Of a stretch of 64,000 nucleotides of DNA, positions 16,960 through 26,174 are shown one piece after another. The position numbers and the translations under genes are program-made. The notes under the pieces were generated by a model, which saw only the letters and a list, made by a program, of their open reading frames with translations, was not told where the DNA came from and did not search any database. This DNA comes from Bacillota bacterium (GTDB lineage Bacteria > Bacillota > Clostridia > Lachnospirales > Lachnospiraceae): the NCBI GenBank assembly GCA_023399055.1, contig JAEWQV010000031.1:1-64000 (forward strand), given 5' to 3'. Each line of letters opens with the position of its first letter. Within the stretch, counting starts at the first letter, position 1.

Positions 16960-17820
16960 TTATTTAATTACGGAAAGGATGAAAAGGTTTAAGGAAGCTA
17001 ATATTCCTGTCACTAACCAAGAAGATACAAAAGCTTGCTGCCATTTCAGACGAGCCATAGCATTATCAATAATAATTTCAAGGAAATATGTTAGCAAACA
17101 AGCTACTACAGCTACAACATGACTTACTGGTGTGCTTGATGCAAAGAATACATATACCAGCGTTAAAGTGATAATAACCTCGTACCAGTGAGTGATTTCA
17201 ATTACTGCTAAGTCTCTACCAGAGTATTCTGTCGTAATACCTTTAACAATCTCCTGATGTCCATGATGGGACATACTTAAGTCAAATGGAGATTTTCTTA
17301 GTTTAAAAGCAAGAATGAATAATAATCCAAGAAATACGCCTGGTAAAAATATAATCGCTGGCTTATCAGCACTAATAATATCGTGAATAAAGAAACTGCC
17401 ATTTGTGTAATACAAAGCCACGCAAGTAAGTAAAACCATTGGCTCATATGCCATAATCTGTAGAAGTTCTCTCTCGGAACCTATGGTACTATAGGGTGAA
17501 TTGGATGCATAGCCACCAAGTACAAAGAAAATGGAACCAAGAGTCAGTGCGAAGATTGCAAGTAAGATATCTCCGCCTGATAACAAAATTACAGTTGTAA
17601 ATGCCACAAAAATTAAAGAGATATAAACAAAAAAGCGATGCATGGAATTAACTTCGATGGATTCCTTATTGATCAATTTCAATACATCATAAAAAGGCTG
17701 TAATACCGGTGGTCCTTGTCTTCCCTGAAGACGTGCACTTATAACACGGTCAACACCTGTCAATAATCCGCCGACCAGTGGCGCTAAAATAATTATTCCA
17801 ATTGATATTAATATTATCAT
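16960..17820 (-). CDS. echB: Ech hydrogenase membrane subunit EchB (NuoH-like)
   Basis: 286 aa with about eight TM segments, homologous to NuoH/HycD. The family loop DRVISARLQGRQGPPVLQPFYDVLKL (about residue 22-46) and the later GSERELLQIMAYEP and KSPFDLSMSHHGHQEIVKGITTEYSG segments, which couple cluster reduction to proton transfer, are present. The ATG at 17820 overlaps the stop of echA (TAATG), which settles the start. Confidence 0.95.
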   Translation of the reverse strand: MIILISIGIIILAPLVGGLLTGVDRVISARLQGRQGPPVLQPFYDVLKLINKESIEVNSMHRFFVYISLIFVAFTTVILLSGGDILLAIFALTLGSIFFVLGGYASNSPYSTIGSERELLQIMAYEPMVLLTCVALYYTNGSFFIHDIISADKPAIIFLPGVFLGLLFILAFKLRKSPFDLSMSHHGHQEIVKGITTEYSGRDLAVIEITHWYEVIITLTLVYVFFASSTPVSHVVAVVACLLTYFLEIIIDNAMARLKWQQAFVSSWLVTGILASLNLFILSVIK

Positions 17821-19730
17821 TACCCAACCAAGCCTCCAATAAGAAGAATTACCCCAACTACAAGGATACATACCGATATAATGTCACTTGCTAAAGATAG
17901 CTTTTTCACACCAAAGTACCCATCAATGTACCAGTTTCGAAGTTCCATTTTACGTGTCATACCAGCGGAACCATGAAAGGTAACATTATCGCCAGTGTTT
18001 TCACCAGACATATAAACCGCCACTTTTCTACGTTTATCATTTTTATAGAATGGAATAAAGCTAAGTGGTAGGATGATTAACATGCTTAACATATAGAGCA
18101 TTATATTCACATCACTAGTTCCAATCGGAATAGTCGCTGTTTGTCCAAATAATTCCGTTAAATAAGGAATTAAATCATACCTGGAAATAAACGGAAAAGC
18201 AAAACAGGAAATTACAACAAGGAGTGCATGAAGGAAAATAGGTATCTCTTCATCCATATGAAAATTATTTTTTGCCTTTTTCTTTACGTTAGCATAACTT
18301 ACCAGTTTGCCCATCCATTTGCTCCAGTAGAACAGAGTTGCTGCACTACCGTAAGCTAATATAATTAAAATCAACATATTGTTGGAATCTACAAATGCTT
18401 TCATCGCAACCCATTTGGAAATCAGCATACCAAAAGGAGCCAGGAACATACCTGCAATACCAATAATCATATATAAAGAAAGCTTTCGGGATACATTCAA
18501 TAGAATGTCCATATCTTCCACATTTCGACTTCCAATCTGATGTTCAATTGATCCAACGGTCATAAACAACAGAGACTTTGATACAGCATGGAAAATAATC
18601 AATAACATAGCGGCCCAAAGTGATTCCTGTGTACCAACGCTTGCACAAATAACAATAAGCCCAAGGTTTGCAATTGTGGAATACGCCAGGATCTTCTTTG
18701 CATCACTCTGTGTGATAGCCATTAAAGAGCATGCCAAGAATGTGACACCGCCAACTAAGGTTACTATTCTTCCGACACTTGAATCACCTAAAAGTGGTGC
18801 AAGACGGATAATCATGTATACACCAGCCTTCACCATTGTTGCAGAGTGCAATAATGCTGAGGAAGGTGTTGGTGCTACCATCGCTCCAAGTAACCAGGAG
18901 GAAAAAGGCAACTGGGCAGATTTGGTTAGTGCTGCTATGGATAAGAGGAATACTGGCACAAGTACTGCCGCTTCCGGCTTCATCTTAATTAATTCTGATA
19001 ATTCAAGGGTTTCAAATCTCATTCCAATATATACAATCGCTGCTGCAAATGCTAATCCACCGCCAAGGTTAATTACCAGGGCACGGAAGGAATTATTCCT
19101 TGCTTCTTTGGTTTGTGTATAACCAATTAAAAAGAAAGAGCAAAGAGTTGTTAATTCCCAGCAGAAATAAATCCAGGTTAAGTTATTGCTTAAAACTAAA
19201 CCGAACATACCAGAAAGGAATAAAAATAATATTGCAAAAAAGAAACTCTTTCTTTCCTTATATTCCTTATGATGTTCATGGTAAGTTTTCATATAGCCTA
19301 CTGCATAAATACAAATCAAACTACCTACAATACCAATTATGAGTACCATAATAGCAGACAACTTATCAAATACAATTGCGGTAGGAACCTCAATGCCTTC
19401 CTTCTGTGTGAACTCAAACCACAGAATAAGAGACGTTTGTATTGCAGATAATACAGAAACAAGGTACTTCTTACATTTAATACCTGTTCCAATGATGAAT
19501 AATGCTACTAAAACTTCTACTGTGGCGATTATATAGTCAATCGTCTTTTCTGCTTCAATGCTTAGGGTTAACCCGTCCTTAAAATAAAGGAATGCGACGG
19601 ATAAGGTTAAAGCAGCAGTAATGATTGCGCTGACTCTTACAATCATATTTCTTGTCTTATCATGTCTGACAACAAATATGAGCAACGCAGCTAATAACGG
19701 AAATAAAATAAGTACGGAAATTGCATTCAT
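17820..19730 (-). CDS. echA: Ech hydrogenase membrane subunit EchA (NuoL-like proton pump)
   Basis: 636 aa with 14-16 TM segments, antiporter-like NuoL/MrpA family. The conserved core WELTTLCSFFLIGYTQTKEARNNSFRALVINLGG (about residue 190) and LTKSAQLPFSSWLLGAMVAPTPSSALLHSATMVKAGVYMI (about 265-305) contain the proton-channel Glu and Lys. The start at 19730 (AGGGTGA upstream) gives the usual hydrophobic N-terminus; an in-frame ATG at 19802 is less likely. It is the first gene of the operon. Confidence 0.95.
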   Translation of the reverse strand: MNAISVLILFPLLAALLIFVVRHDKTRNMIVRVSAIITAALTLSVAFLYFKDGLTLSIEAEKTIDYIIATVEVLVALFIIGTGIKCKKYLVSVLSAIQTSLILWFEFTQKEGIEVPTAIVFDKLSAIMVLIIGIVGSLICIYAVGYMKTYHEHHKEYKERKSFFFAILFLFLSGMFGLVLSNNLTWIYFCWELTTLCSFFLIGYTQTKEARNNSFRALVINLGGGLAFAAAIVYIGMRFETLELSELIKMKPEAAVLVPVFLLSIAALTKSAQLPFSSWLLGAMVAPTPSSALLHSATMVKAGVYMIIRLAPLLGDSSVGRIVTLVGGVTFLACSLMAITQSDAKKILAYSTIANLGLIVICASVGTQESLWAAMLLIIFHAVSKSLLFMTVGSIEHQIGSRNVEDMDILLNVSRKLSLYMIIGIAGMFLAPFGMLISKWVAMKAFVDSNNMLILIILAYGSAATLFYWSKWMGKLVSYANVKKKAKNNFHMDEEIPIFLHALLVVISCFAFPFISRYDLIPYLTELFGQTATIPIGTSDVNIMLYMLSMLIILPLSFIPFYKNDKRRKVAVYMSGENTGDNVTFHGSAGMTRKMELRNWYIDGYFGVKKLSLASDIISVCILVVGVILLIGGLVG

Positions 19731-19855
19731 AATCACGTCACCCTGTTCATTAAAAAGTATTTTTTCTCTATTTATGCATAAAAAAATCAACAAAGCACTC
19801 AACGGTGGTAAAGATTAATAAACACCCCATCGCTTTATTGACAAGTTCGTCCCCT

Positions 19856-19883
19856 ATTATAGCACTCCTAAAAAATATGTCAA
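19856..19883 (-). promoter_or_regulatory. ech-hyp operon promoter
   Basis: On the minus strand TTGACA (19878-19883), 16-nt spacer, TATAAT (19856-19861): a fully consensus vegetative promoter about 125 bp upstream of echA. The leader up to the start shows no riboswitch I recognise. Confidence 0.8.
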
Positions 19884-19961
19884 CTATTGTTACATATTAA
19901 ACATACAAGTATTTTTTCCTAAATTTATCTCTTATTGTACTATTTATTTTTTCTTCCCAAC

Positions 19962-19980
19962 TATGGTAAATGCTACCATA
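19962..19980. promoter_or_regulatory. inverted repeat upstream of the ech promoter
   Basis: TATGGTA, 5-nt spacer, TACCATA, located about 80 bp upstream of the -35 box. Position and symmetry suit an activator site; the protein is unknown. Confidence 0.4.
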
Positions 19981-20079
19981 AATTGTTGCAAGATTTTACC
20001 TAAGACTGTTATACTAATGTTATTCAACACCAGTAACCACCTATTCTCTATCCCCTAAAACACAAATAATAAATTCTGC

Positions 20080-20108
20080 TTGAAATATAACATAATAGAT
20101 TATATAAT
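20080..20108 (+). promoter_or_regulatory. serS promoter
   Basis: TTGAAA, 17-nt spacer, TATAAT, directly upstream of the T-box leader. Confidence 0.8.
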
Positions 20109-20114
20109 TAGCTA

Positions 20115-20354
20115 AAATATAATTAATTCCAGCGATGATAAAAGCTACGATTTATGAATTTCTTCAGAGAGCCGGTGGTTGGTGTGAACCGGTGAGAGGA
20201 TAAATCCTTCCACTTTTGGAGCTGTCGGCGATAAGTCGAAAGGTTCGTACCCTCTATCGTACTGTTGAGTGGCTGAATAATTTTATTTAGCAATTTGGGT
20301 GGCAACGCGGATTCCTTTCGTCCCATGTTATATGTGGGTTGGAGGAATTTTTTT
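20115..20354 (+). promoter_or_regulatory. serine T-box leader with terminator
   Basis: The T-box sequence TGGGTGGCAACGCGG is at 20296-20310, followed by the terminator stem (ATTCC...GGAAT type) and T-run at 20311-20354. Stem I carries the usual AGAGAGCC...GGTGAGAGG region, and the likely specifier codon is TCC (Ser) at 20209-20211, in the same setting (codon, purine, pyrimidine run, GGAGC) as the leuS leader. Uncharged tRNA-Ser binding would prevent termination. Between the terminator and the ATG there are another 170 bp with no further element recognised. Confidence 0.93.
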
Positions 20355-20525
20355 AATGTTTAAAATTACCTACCTCCCATGATGAATTTTATGAGGATTG
20401 TAAAATTACTATCGCACAATCTTCACTGTTCTGAAAATCCAACGATGTGTTTTCAGATTTGATTGGCGGATGACTTGCAAACGCAGGCAATCCGGTCCCG
20501 CATAGGCGGAGAAGGAGGAGAAAAT

Positions 20526-21812
20526 ATGTTAGATTTAAAATTTGTCAGAGAAAATCCAGAGATTGTAAAACAGAATATGAAAAACAAATTTCAGGAGCAC
20601 AAACTTGCTTTAGTTGACGAGGTAATTGCCCTTGACGTTGAAAGCAGAAATGTAAAACAGGAAGCAGATAATCTACGTTTTGAGCGTAATACCATTAGTA
20701 AGCAGATTGGTGCTCTCATGGGCCAAGGCAAGAAAGCGGAAGCAGAAGAATTAAAGAAACAGGTAACAGCTGATTCTGAACGTCTTGCGGAGCTTGAAGC
20801 TAAAGAAGCAGACCTTCAAGAAAAGGTTAAGAAGATTATGATGGTTATTCCTAACATCATCGATCCAAGCGTTCCAATCGGTAAGGATGATAGTGAGAAT
20901 GTGGAAGTTCAGAAATACGGCGAACCCTTTGTTCCGGATTTTGATATTCCTTATCACAGTGAAATCATGGAAAGATTCAATGGTATTGATCTTGACAGCG
21001 CAAGAAAAGTTGCAGGCAATGGCTTCTATTATCTGATGGGCCATATTGCGAGACTCCATTCTGCAGTTATCTCCTACGCCAGAGACTTCATGATTGATCG
21101 TGGTTTTACTTATTGTATTCCTCCTTACATGATAAGAAGCGAAGTTGTTACTGGTGTAATGAGCTTTGCTGAAATGGAAGCCATGATGTACAAGATTGAG
21201 GGTGAGGACTTATTCTTAATCGGAACCAGTGAGCATTCTATGATTGGTAAATACATCGATACTATTCTTACCGAGGATAGCTTACCTCAAGCTTTAACCA
21301 GTTACTCTCCTTGCTTTAGAAAAGAAAAAGGCGCGCATGGTCTTGAGGAAAGAGGCGTATATCGTATCCACCAGTTTGAAAAGCAAGAAATGATTGTTGT
21401 TTGTAAGCCTGAAGATAGTATGGCTTGGTTTGATAAACTGTGGCAGAATACAGTTGATTTATTCTGTACCCTTGATATTCCGGTAAGAACTTTAGAATGT
21501 TGCTCCGGTGATCTTGCTGACTTAAAGGTAAAATCAATTGACGTTGAAGCATGGTCTCCTAGACAGAAAAAATACTTTGAGGTAGGCAGCTGTTCCAACC
21601 TAGGGGATGCACAAGCTCGTCGTCTTAAAATCCGTGTTACAGGAGAAGATGGTAAATACTTTGCTCACACCTTAAACAACACAGTTGTGGCTCCTCCTCG
21701 TATGTTAATAGCTTTCCTTGAGAATAACTTAAATGCTGATGGTTCTGTAAATATTCCAAAAGCATTACAACCATACATGGGTGGTCAGGAAGTTATTAAA
21801 CCAGTGAAATAG
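20526..21812 (+). CDS. serS: seryl-tRNA synthetase
   Basis: 428 aa class II synthetase charging tRNA-Ser. The N-terminal MLDLKFVRENPEIVKQNM and the long antiparallel coiled coil (about residue 25-105) bind the tRNA variable arm. Motif 2 (SPCFRKEKGAHGLEERGVYRIHQFEKQEM, about 260-290) and motif 3 (TLNNTVVAPPRMLIAFLENN, about 385-405) are complete. The ATG at 20526 follows AAGGAGGAG; the upstream in-frame extension to 20463 is leader. It is controlled by the serine T-box. Confidence 0.98.
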   Translation: MLDLKFVRENPEIVKQNMKNKFQEHKLALVDEVIALDVESRNVKQEADNLRFERNTISKQIGALMGQGKKAEAEELKKQVTADSERLAELEAKEADLQEKVKKIMMVIPNIIDPSVPIGKDDSENVEVQKYGEPFVPDFDIPYHSEIMERFNGIDLDSARKVAGNGFYYLMGHIARLHSAVISYARDFMIDRGFTYCIPPYMIRSEVVTGVMSFAEMEAMMYKIEGEDLFLIGTSEHSMIGKYIDTILTEDSLPQALTSYSPCFRKEKGAHGLEERGVYRIHQFEKQEMIVVCKPEDSMAWFDKLWQNTVDLFCTLDIPVRTLECCSGDLADLKVKSIDVEAWSPRQKKYFEVGSCSNLGDAQARRLKIRVTGEDGKYFAHTLNNTVVAPPRMLIAFLENNLNADGSVNIPKALQPYMGGQEVIKPVK

Positions 21813-21915
21813 TCTATTTATAGTCTATGTATAAGTTAAAGCTGAGTGTTATAAAGTAATAAATAAGCTACACAACAATAAATAAGCTACACGTGTAATA
21901 CATCGACACTAAAGA

Positions 21916-21962
21916 AAAACAGCACTATTTCCCTTAACTAAGATGAAGTAGTGCTGTTTTTT
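21916..21962 (+). terminator. serS terminator
   Basis: A 12-bp stem (AAAACAGCACTA / TAGTGCTGTTTT) with a loop of about 20 nt and a T-run, about 100 bp after the serS stop. Confidence 0.85.
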
Positions 21963-22028
21963 ATGTTATACTATGTAATTACTAATAATTTTTTATCTTT
22001 AAGTAAATATCAAAACCATATTACTACC

Positions 22029-22346
22029 CTACTCTGTAATATAAGAGCAACAATAATCTGTCAGTTCCTTTACTACTAATTGAAACTTAGAATCTGCTGG
22101 CACTTCAAAAGACTGCCCTTCTTTAAAGGTAAGCCATTCATCATTAGCAGGTAGCTTAACCTCTAGTAATCCAGCCAATATCTCCATTATTTCCTTCTTA
22201 GCTGTACCAAACTCATACTCACCTGGCATCATAATTCCAAGGGTCTTCTTTTCTCCGTCTTCGAGCATAATTGTTCTGCTTGTAACTTTTCCATCAAAGT
22301 ATACATTTGCTTTCTTAATTGCTGTAACATTAGTAAATTGATCCAT
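22029..22346 (-). CDS. ppnP: pyrimidine/purine nucleoside phosphorylase PpnP (DUF1255)
   Basis: 105 aa, single-domain cupin of the PpnP/YaiE family. Family members phosphorolyse several nucleosides to base and pentose-1-phosphate. The typical features are NVYFDGKVTSRTIMLEDGEKKTLGIMMPGEYEFGT, EIMEILAG and the FEVPADSKFQL end. Full family length. Its promoter region is occupied by the 191-bp foldback element 38 bp upstream. Confidence 0.92.
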   Translation of the reverse strand: MDQFTNVTAIKKANVYFDGKVTSRTIMLEDGEKKTLGIMMPGEYEFGTAKKEIMEILAGLLEVKLPANDEWLTFKEGQSFEVPADSKFQLVVKELTDYCCSYITE

Positions 22347-22384
22347 CGCTCTCCTCCTGCTAGATAAAGTTATATTTATTTTAT

Positions 22385-22575
22385 GGTTAGTGTGCCAAAA
22401 GCCTTCTTAACCTGAAAGGAATGAATATGACTGTATCTATATCCATATGGCGCAGACCGGCATCTATGAATTATCTTCTTTTAGATAATTCATAGAATGG
22501 TAAGGCAAGTCCAGATGGATATAGTACGGGCTTATTCATTGTCGAAAGACTAGATTGGCTTTTGACACACTAACC
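22385..22575. repeat. 191-bp foldback / MITE-like element
   Basis: Ends are 19-bp inverted repeats (GGTTAGTGTGCCAAAAGCC and its complement, one G-T pair), extended by AT on each side. Inside are further symmetrical pairings (AATGAATA/TATTCATT, TATATCCA/TGGATATA) and a central 13-bp perfect hairpin CTATGAATTATCT. No reading frame is inside. It lies between the stop of the chemoreceptor gene (8 bp away) and the start of ppnP. It could be a non-autonomous mobile element or a large structured RNA. No second copy is seen in the window. Confidence 0.7.
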
Positions 22576-22582
22576 ATTTTAA

Positions 22583-24256
22583 TTAAACTTTAAATTGTCC
22601 CATTAATTTATCCAAAGCTTGTGATAGCTTCTGCAATTCATTAGCTGCTTTTGCTGCATCTTCGATATTAACTAATTGCACCTCAAGAGACGAGGATATC
22701 TCTTCTGTGGCTGAAGTTGTCTCTTCTGCAATGGAAGAAATGCTTTCAATGGCTCCCAACACTTCATTCTTGTCCTGATTTACCTGTGAGATACCTTCAA
22801 TTAACACCTGAATTTCATCCACCATCTGGTTAACGGATTGATCAATCTTACCAAAGGCTTTACCCGTCTCTTCAGAAACAGAAGTGGTATGTTCTACTAT
22901 TTTGGAACCTTGTTGAACATATTCCTGTGTTTGTTCAATCGCAGTACTTACCTCAGTAATAATTTGCTCAATTCCAGAAACAGAATTAGAGGTTTGAATT
23001 GAAAGCTTACCTATCTCTTGTGCAACGACGGTAAATCCTTTTCCACTTTCTCCTGCCCTGGCACTCTCTATCATTGCATTCAGTGCAAGAAGTCTGGTTT
23101 GATCCGAAATATTTCTAATTACGGAAGTAATATCTGTTATCGCCTCAGACTTTGAACCTAATATTTCCACCAATTCCTTGATTTTTAAAGTTATAGATAC
23201 ATTTTCGTCGATTGCCTTTTGCAAATCCTGAATGAATTGCGTACCCATCTGATTCGCTTGCTGTGTTACTTCTAAGCTCTGCTTAATAGCAGCAGTACGG
23301 TCAAAGATTGTATCAATTTCTTCTGCCAGATTGTTCAATCTTTCAAAACCTTGGGAGGCATTCATTGCTAAATCAGTAGAAGCCTTTGCCAATTCTTCGG
23401 AAGCTGTTGCAATTCCTTCTGCTACTTGCGTTGTCTCCTCAAAGGCATCGGAAAGTTCTTTTGCATTATTGTTAACATCAGTGGAATTATGTTGCATATC
23501 TTCAACCATCACTTTAAGGGTTTGCTGCATATAATTTAATGCATTCCCCATACTGCCAATTTCGTCACCACTCTTACTACGAAATCCAACCGTAAAATCA
23601 CCTTCAGAAAACGTCTTTATTCCGCTTAACATTTGTTTTATTGGTTTAATCATCATTTGCGAAAAAACAATGCCCATACAGATGGCAATTAGCATAATTA
23701 CCAAAGAGATGGTAGCTGTCGTTAGCAGACCCTGTTGAATTTTATGCTCCATTTCCTTTAAGGATATCCCTAGATTTAACGCTCCATGAAACTCTTCTCC
23801 TAACTTGGTTTCCGTTGATATATTATAAACTTCTACTCCTGATTCCATCGTGAGAACTTCACCAATTGTAGTTTGATTACTAATAACCTGTGCAACGTCA
23901 CCCTTGGTAGAGGCGGAAGTCACTGCATCTACACCAAGTTCTGAATCTGTTGATGCTTCACTACTATCTGATACAACGATATTTCCATTATCGTCTGACA
24001 ATGAAACATAAATGATATTTCCGTTACTTTCAGTTACAATTTCCTTGAAAATTTGCTGAAGTGCAGCACTTTCCATCGCATGATTTTTAATAATTTCTCT
24101 TTTAATATTGCTGATTAATGTAGAACCATCACTTTTCATTTGATCCGTTACAGAATTTCTTATTAACACATAGGATAATGTGATATTAGCAATAGAACAA
24201 AGTGTAATTAATATTAGTATAACTCCCACTACTTTTAAGGTTAACGATTTTCTCAT
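22583..24256 (-). CDS. methyl-accepting chemotaxis protein
   Basis: 557 aa chemoreceptor. TM1 at about residues 8-32, an extracytoplasmic sensor of about 140 residues (single Cache-like, contains SLSDDNGNIVVSD), TM2 at about 175-197, HAMP (IKPIKQMLSGIKTFSEGDF) and the cytoplasmic signalling coiled coil with hairpin tip IRNISDQTRLLALNAMIESARAGESGKGFTVVAQEIGKL. The C-terminus lacks an NWETF-like tether. The start at 24256 follows AAGGGG; an upstream in-frame Met is not preferred. No che or flagellar genes lie near. The ligand is unknown. Confidence 0.93.
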   Translation of the reverse strand: MRKSLTLKVVGVILILITLCSIANITLSYVLIRNSVTDQMKSDGSTLISNIKREIIKNHAMESAALQQIFKEIVTESNGNIIYVSLSDDNGNIVVSDSSEASTDSELGVDAVTSASTKGDVAQVISNQTTIGEVLTMESGVEVYNISTETKLGEEFHGALNLGISLKEMEHKIQQGLLTTATISLVIMLIAICMGIVFSQMMIKPIKQMLSGIKTFSEGDFTVGFRSKSGDEIGSMGNALNYMQQTLKVMVEDMQHNSTDVNNNAKELSDAFEETTQVAEGIATASEELAKASTDLAMNASQGFERLNNLAEEIDTIFDRTAAIKQSLEVTQQANQMGTQFIQDLQKAIDENVSITLKIKELVEILGSKSEAITDITSVIRNISDQTRLLALNAMIESARAGESGKGFTVVAQEIGKLSIQTSNSVSGIEQIITEVSTAIEQTQEYVQQGSKIVEHTTSVSEETGKAFGKIDQSVNQMVDEIQVLIEGISQVNQDKNEVLGAIESISSIAEETTSATEEISSSLEVQLVNIEDAAKAANELQKLSQALDKLMGQFKV

Positions 24257-24483
24257 ATTGACCCCTTCCCCTCGGTGTTTATGATCTTTCTTTCTTAGGT
24301 GATTACATTTTTTCTGTATTATTCGACACAGTTCTATCATTATATTGGAAAACCTAAATAAAGTAAATAATGTTACTGAAAATAAATTAAATATTTCTAT
24401 AGGTTTTTATACCTAAAAAAAGCTATATTTCATATGTAAATAATAAACATTTTCACCTTTTATATAATATAATGGTAAATTAT

Positions 24484-24558
24484 AAAAGGTAAACAGTATT
24501 GCATAACGTAACACACCTAAGTTATTGTGTTTATCTATGCAGATACAGTTTACCTTTT
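24484..24558 (-). terminator. rod-like terminator after the esterase gene
   Basis: AAAAGGTAAAC pairs with GTTTACCTTTT, with inner pairs GTATTGCATA / TATGCAGATAC and ACACA/GTGT. On the minus strand it follows the esterase stop (24650) and ends in a short T-run. The remaining 24257-24483 is AT-rich and contains a short hairpin (TAGGT/ACCTA near 24400) and presumably the chemoreceptor promoter. Confidence 0.55.
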
Positions 24559-24649
24559 CCTTTTCTTACGCTAGCTACGCAGTGCAAAATTTAAAATATT
24601 ACTTGATAAAATTCAGCCCAAATTAATTAATTAAAATATTGGCTATGAT

Positions 24650-26164
24650 CTATGCCTTTGTACTGGTTCTAAAAGGTGCCAATGGAATTCCATTTTGTCC
24701 AAAAATGTTTACCTCTCCATAGTTGGTCCACTGATAACGAACAAAACGAGGTTTTATTACTTCCGGTGAAGAAACAAAAATCACAGAATCCTTTATCTTC
24801 ACCTTCGCTTCAACATAGTTTAAATCATCCCCTGCAATTTCAAATCCATTCATTTGGCTACCAATAACAAATCCATCCTGCGCATGGTCAAAATGAAGTT
24901 CTATCCCTCCAGCTTTATATTCGAAGGAACAGTAAATAGGACCAAAGGCATCCTTCTCACTAACTGTATGATATACCTGAGATAACGCTTGAAGTGCAAG
25001 CCGCTCACCTACAGGTACCTTATCCTTAGGATGTATTTCATTAAATTCACCGCAATCTAGTATTACAGCAACCCCAGTATTCTTAACCGTCTGAAATGTA
25101 TTCATCTGTGCTTCACGGAGGAAACACCAATTTTTAAAATCCGGATCTGCTTTATAGCGATGCATCGGAAGTTGAACAAATAGAAATGGTAAGGTATTAT
25201 CCTCCCAATCATCTCTCCACTGACGAATTAACCTTGTTAGCAGCTTTTGATACAACATTGGTTTATGATCGTCACCTTCCCCTTGATAATAGATAAATCC
25301 ACGCAAGGTATAGGGGGCAACTCGTGAAAGCATTGTATGATATAACCCTGCCGGACGTAAAGGATTTCTACAATTTCTTGGTCCTGGCCATCTACTTTCC
25401 CCTATTAATTCCTGTAAATCTTCCCAATTAATGTCTGGAGTCAAAGCATATTGTTCGTCACATTTTTTATTCCATATAGTAACGTATTCCTCATATTCCT
25501 GGTACTCTTTTATTTGCTCTTCTTCACTTTTTCCTGCAATTGCCTCCTTGAAATCTTCTAAATACCAATTAAGTTCTCTATCTTCCTCAAGGCTTTTCTC
25601 GCTCATCCAACAAGAAGCTGAAGTTCCACCCCAGTTACAGCCAATAATACCAATCGTAACATCCAGCTCTTTCGCAAGTCGTTTGCCAAATATGTAACCT
25701 ACAGCAGACCAATTTTTGGCGTTTTCTTCACTAAACTCATTCCAACCAGATTGTTCTTCACTGCTATAGAACTTATCGTCAATATAAGCATTCTTTGGAG
25801 TATAGTAAAAACGAACCTTAGGGTTTACATCCTCTTGTAACATCTTTTTGCCATTCGTGCAATCCTTTAGTTCTAACTCCATATTGGACTGACCACCCGC
25901 TAGCCAAACCTCACCAATTGCTATATTACTAAATTCAATTTTATCGCCCTTACAACTTACTATCAATTCAAGACCCGTTTTAGCTTTTTGTGGCGGTAAT
26001 AAAATCGACCATTTTTCATCCTTTACATATGTCGTATAGCTGTTCTCTAAAAAATGAACAGCAACTTCTGCTCCATTCTCTCCTGTACCAAAGATTTGAA
26101 TATTCTTATCTCTTTGTAACACCATATGATTGCTAAAAACAGCTGCAACTTTAAATTTAGCCAT
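24650..26164 (-). CDS. sialate O-acetylesterase-type carbohydrate esterase
   Basis: 504 aa, SGNH-fold family (PF03629, SASA). The nucleophile Ser lies in block I, LAGGQSNMELELKD (about residue 90-103); IIGCNWGGTSASCWMS (about 170-185) is block II-like, and the catalytic His/Asp are probably in DCGEFNEIHPKDKVPVGERLALQAL (about 350-375). No signal peptide is present, so it acts in the cytoplasm on imported, acetylated oligosaccharides. Suits a plant-polysaccharide degrader. It is the last gene of the four-gene set starting with DUF5685. Confidence 0.88.
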   Translation of the reverse strand: MAKFKVAAVFSNHMVLQRDKNIQIFGTGENGAEVAVHFLENSYTTYVKDEKWSILLPPQKAKTGLELIVSCKGDKIEFSNIAIGEVWLAGGQSNMELELKDCTNGKKMLQEDVNPKVRFYYTPKNAYIDDKFYSSEEQSGWNEFSEENAKNWSAVGYIFGKRLAKELDVTIGIIGCNWGGTSASCWMSEKSLEEDRELNWYLEDFKEAIAGKSEEEQIKEYQEYEEYVTIWNKKCDEQYALTPDINWEDLQELIGESRWPGPRNCRNPLRPAGLYHTMLSRVAPYTLRGFIYYQGEGDDHKPMLYQKLLTRLIRQWRDDWEDNTLPFLFVQLPMHRYKADPDFKNWCFLREAQMNTFQTVKNTGVAVILDCGEFNEIHPKDKVPVGERLALQALSQVYHTVSEKDAFGPIYCSFEYKAGGIELHFDHAQDGFVIGSQMNGFEIAGDDLNYVEAKVKIKDSVIFVSSPEVIKPRFVRYQWTNYGEVNIFGQNGIPLAPFRTSTKA

Positions 26165-26174
26165 TGTATACTCC

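Noticed and set aside
18676..19122. Plus-strand open frame of 148 residues within echA
   Set aside because: Antisense shadow of a strongly conserved gene; no ribosome site and no known-family likeness.
20123..20326. Minus-strand frame in the serS leader
   Set aside because: It covers the T-box RNA and has no coding signs.
22385..22575. tRNA-like or known riboswitch structure
   Set aside because: No T-loop, anticodon stem or conserved aptamer core; only symmetrical foldback pairing.
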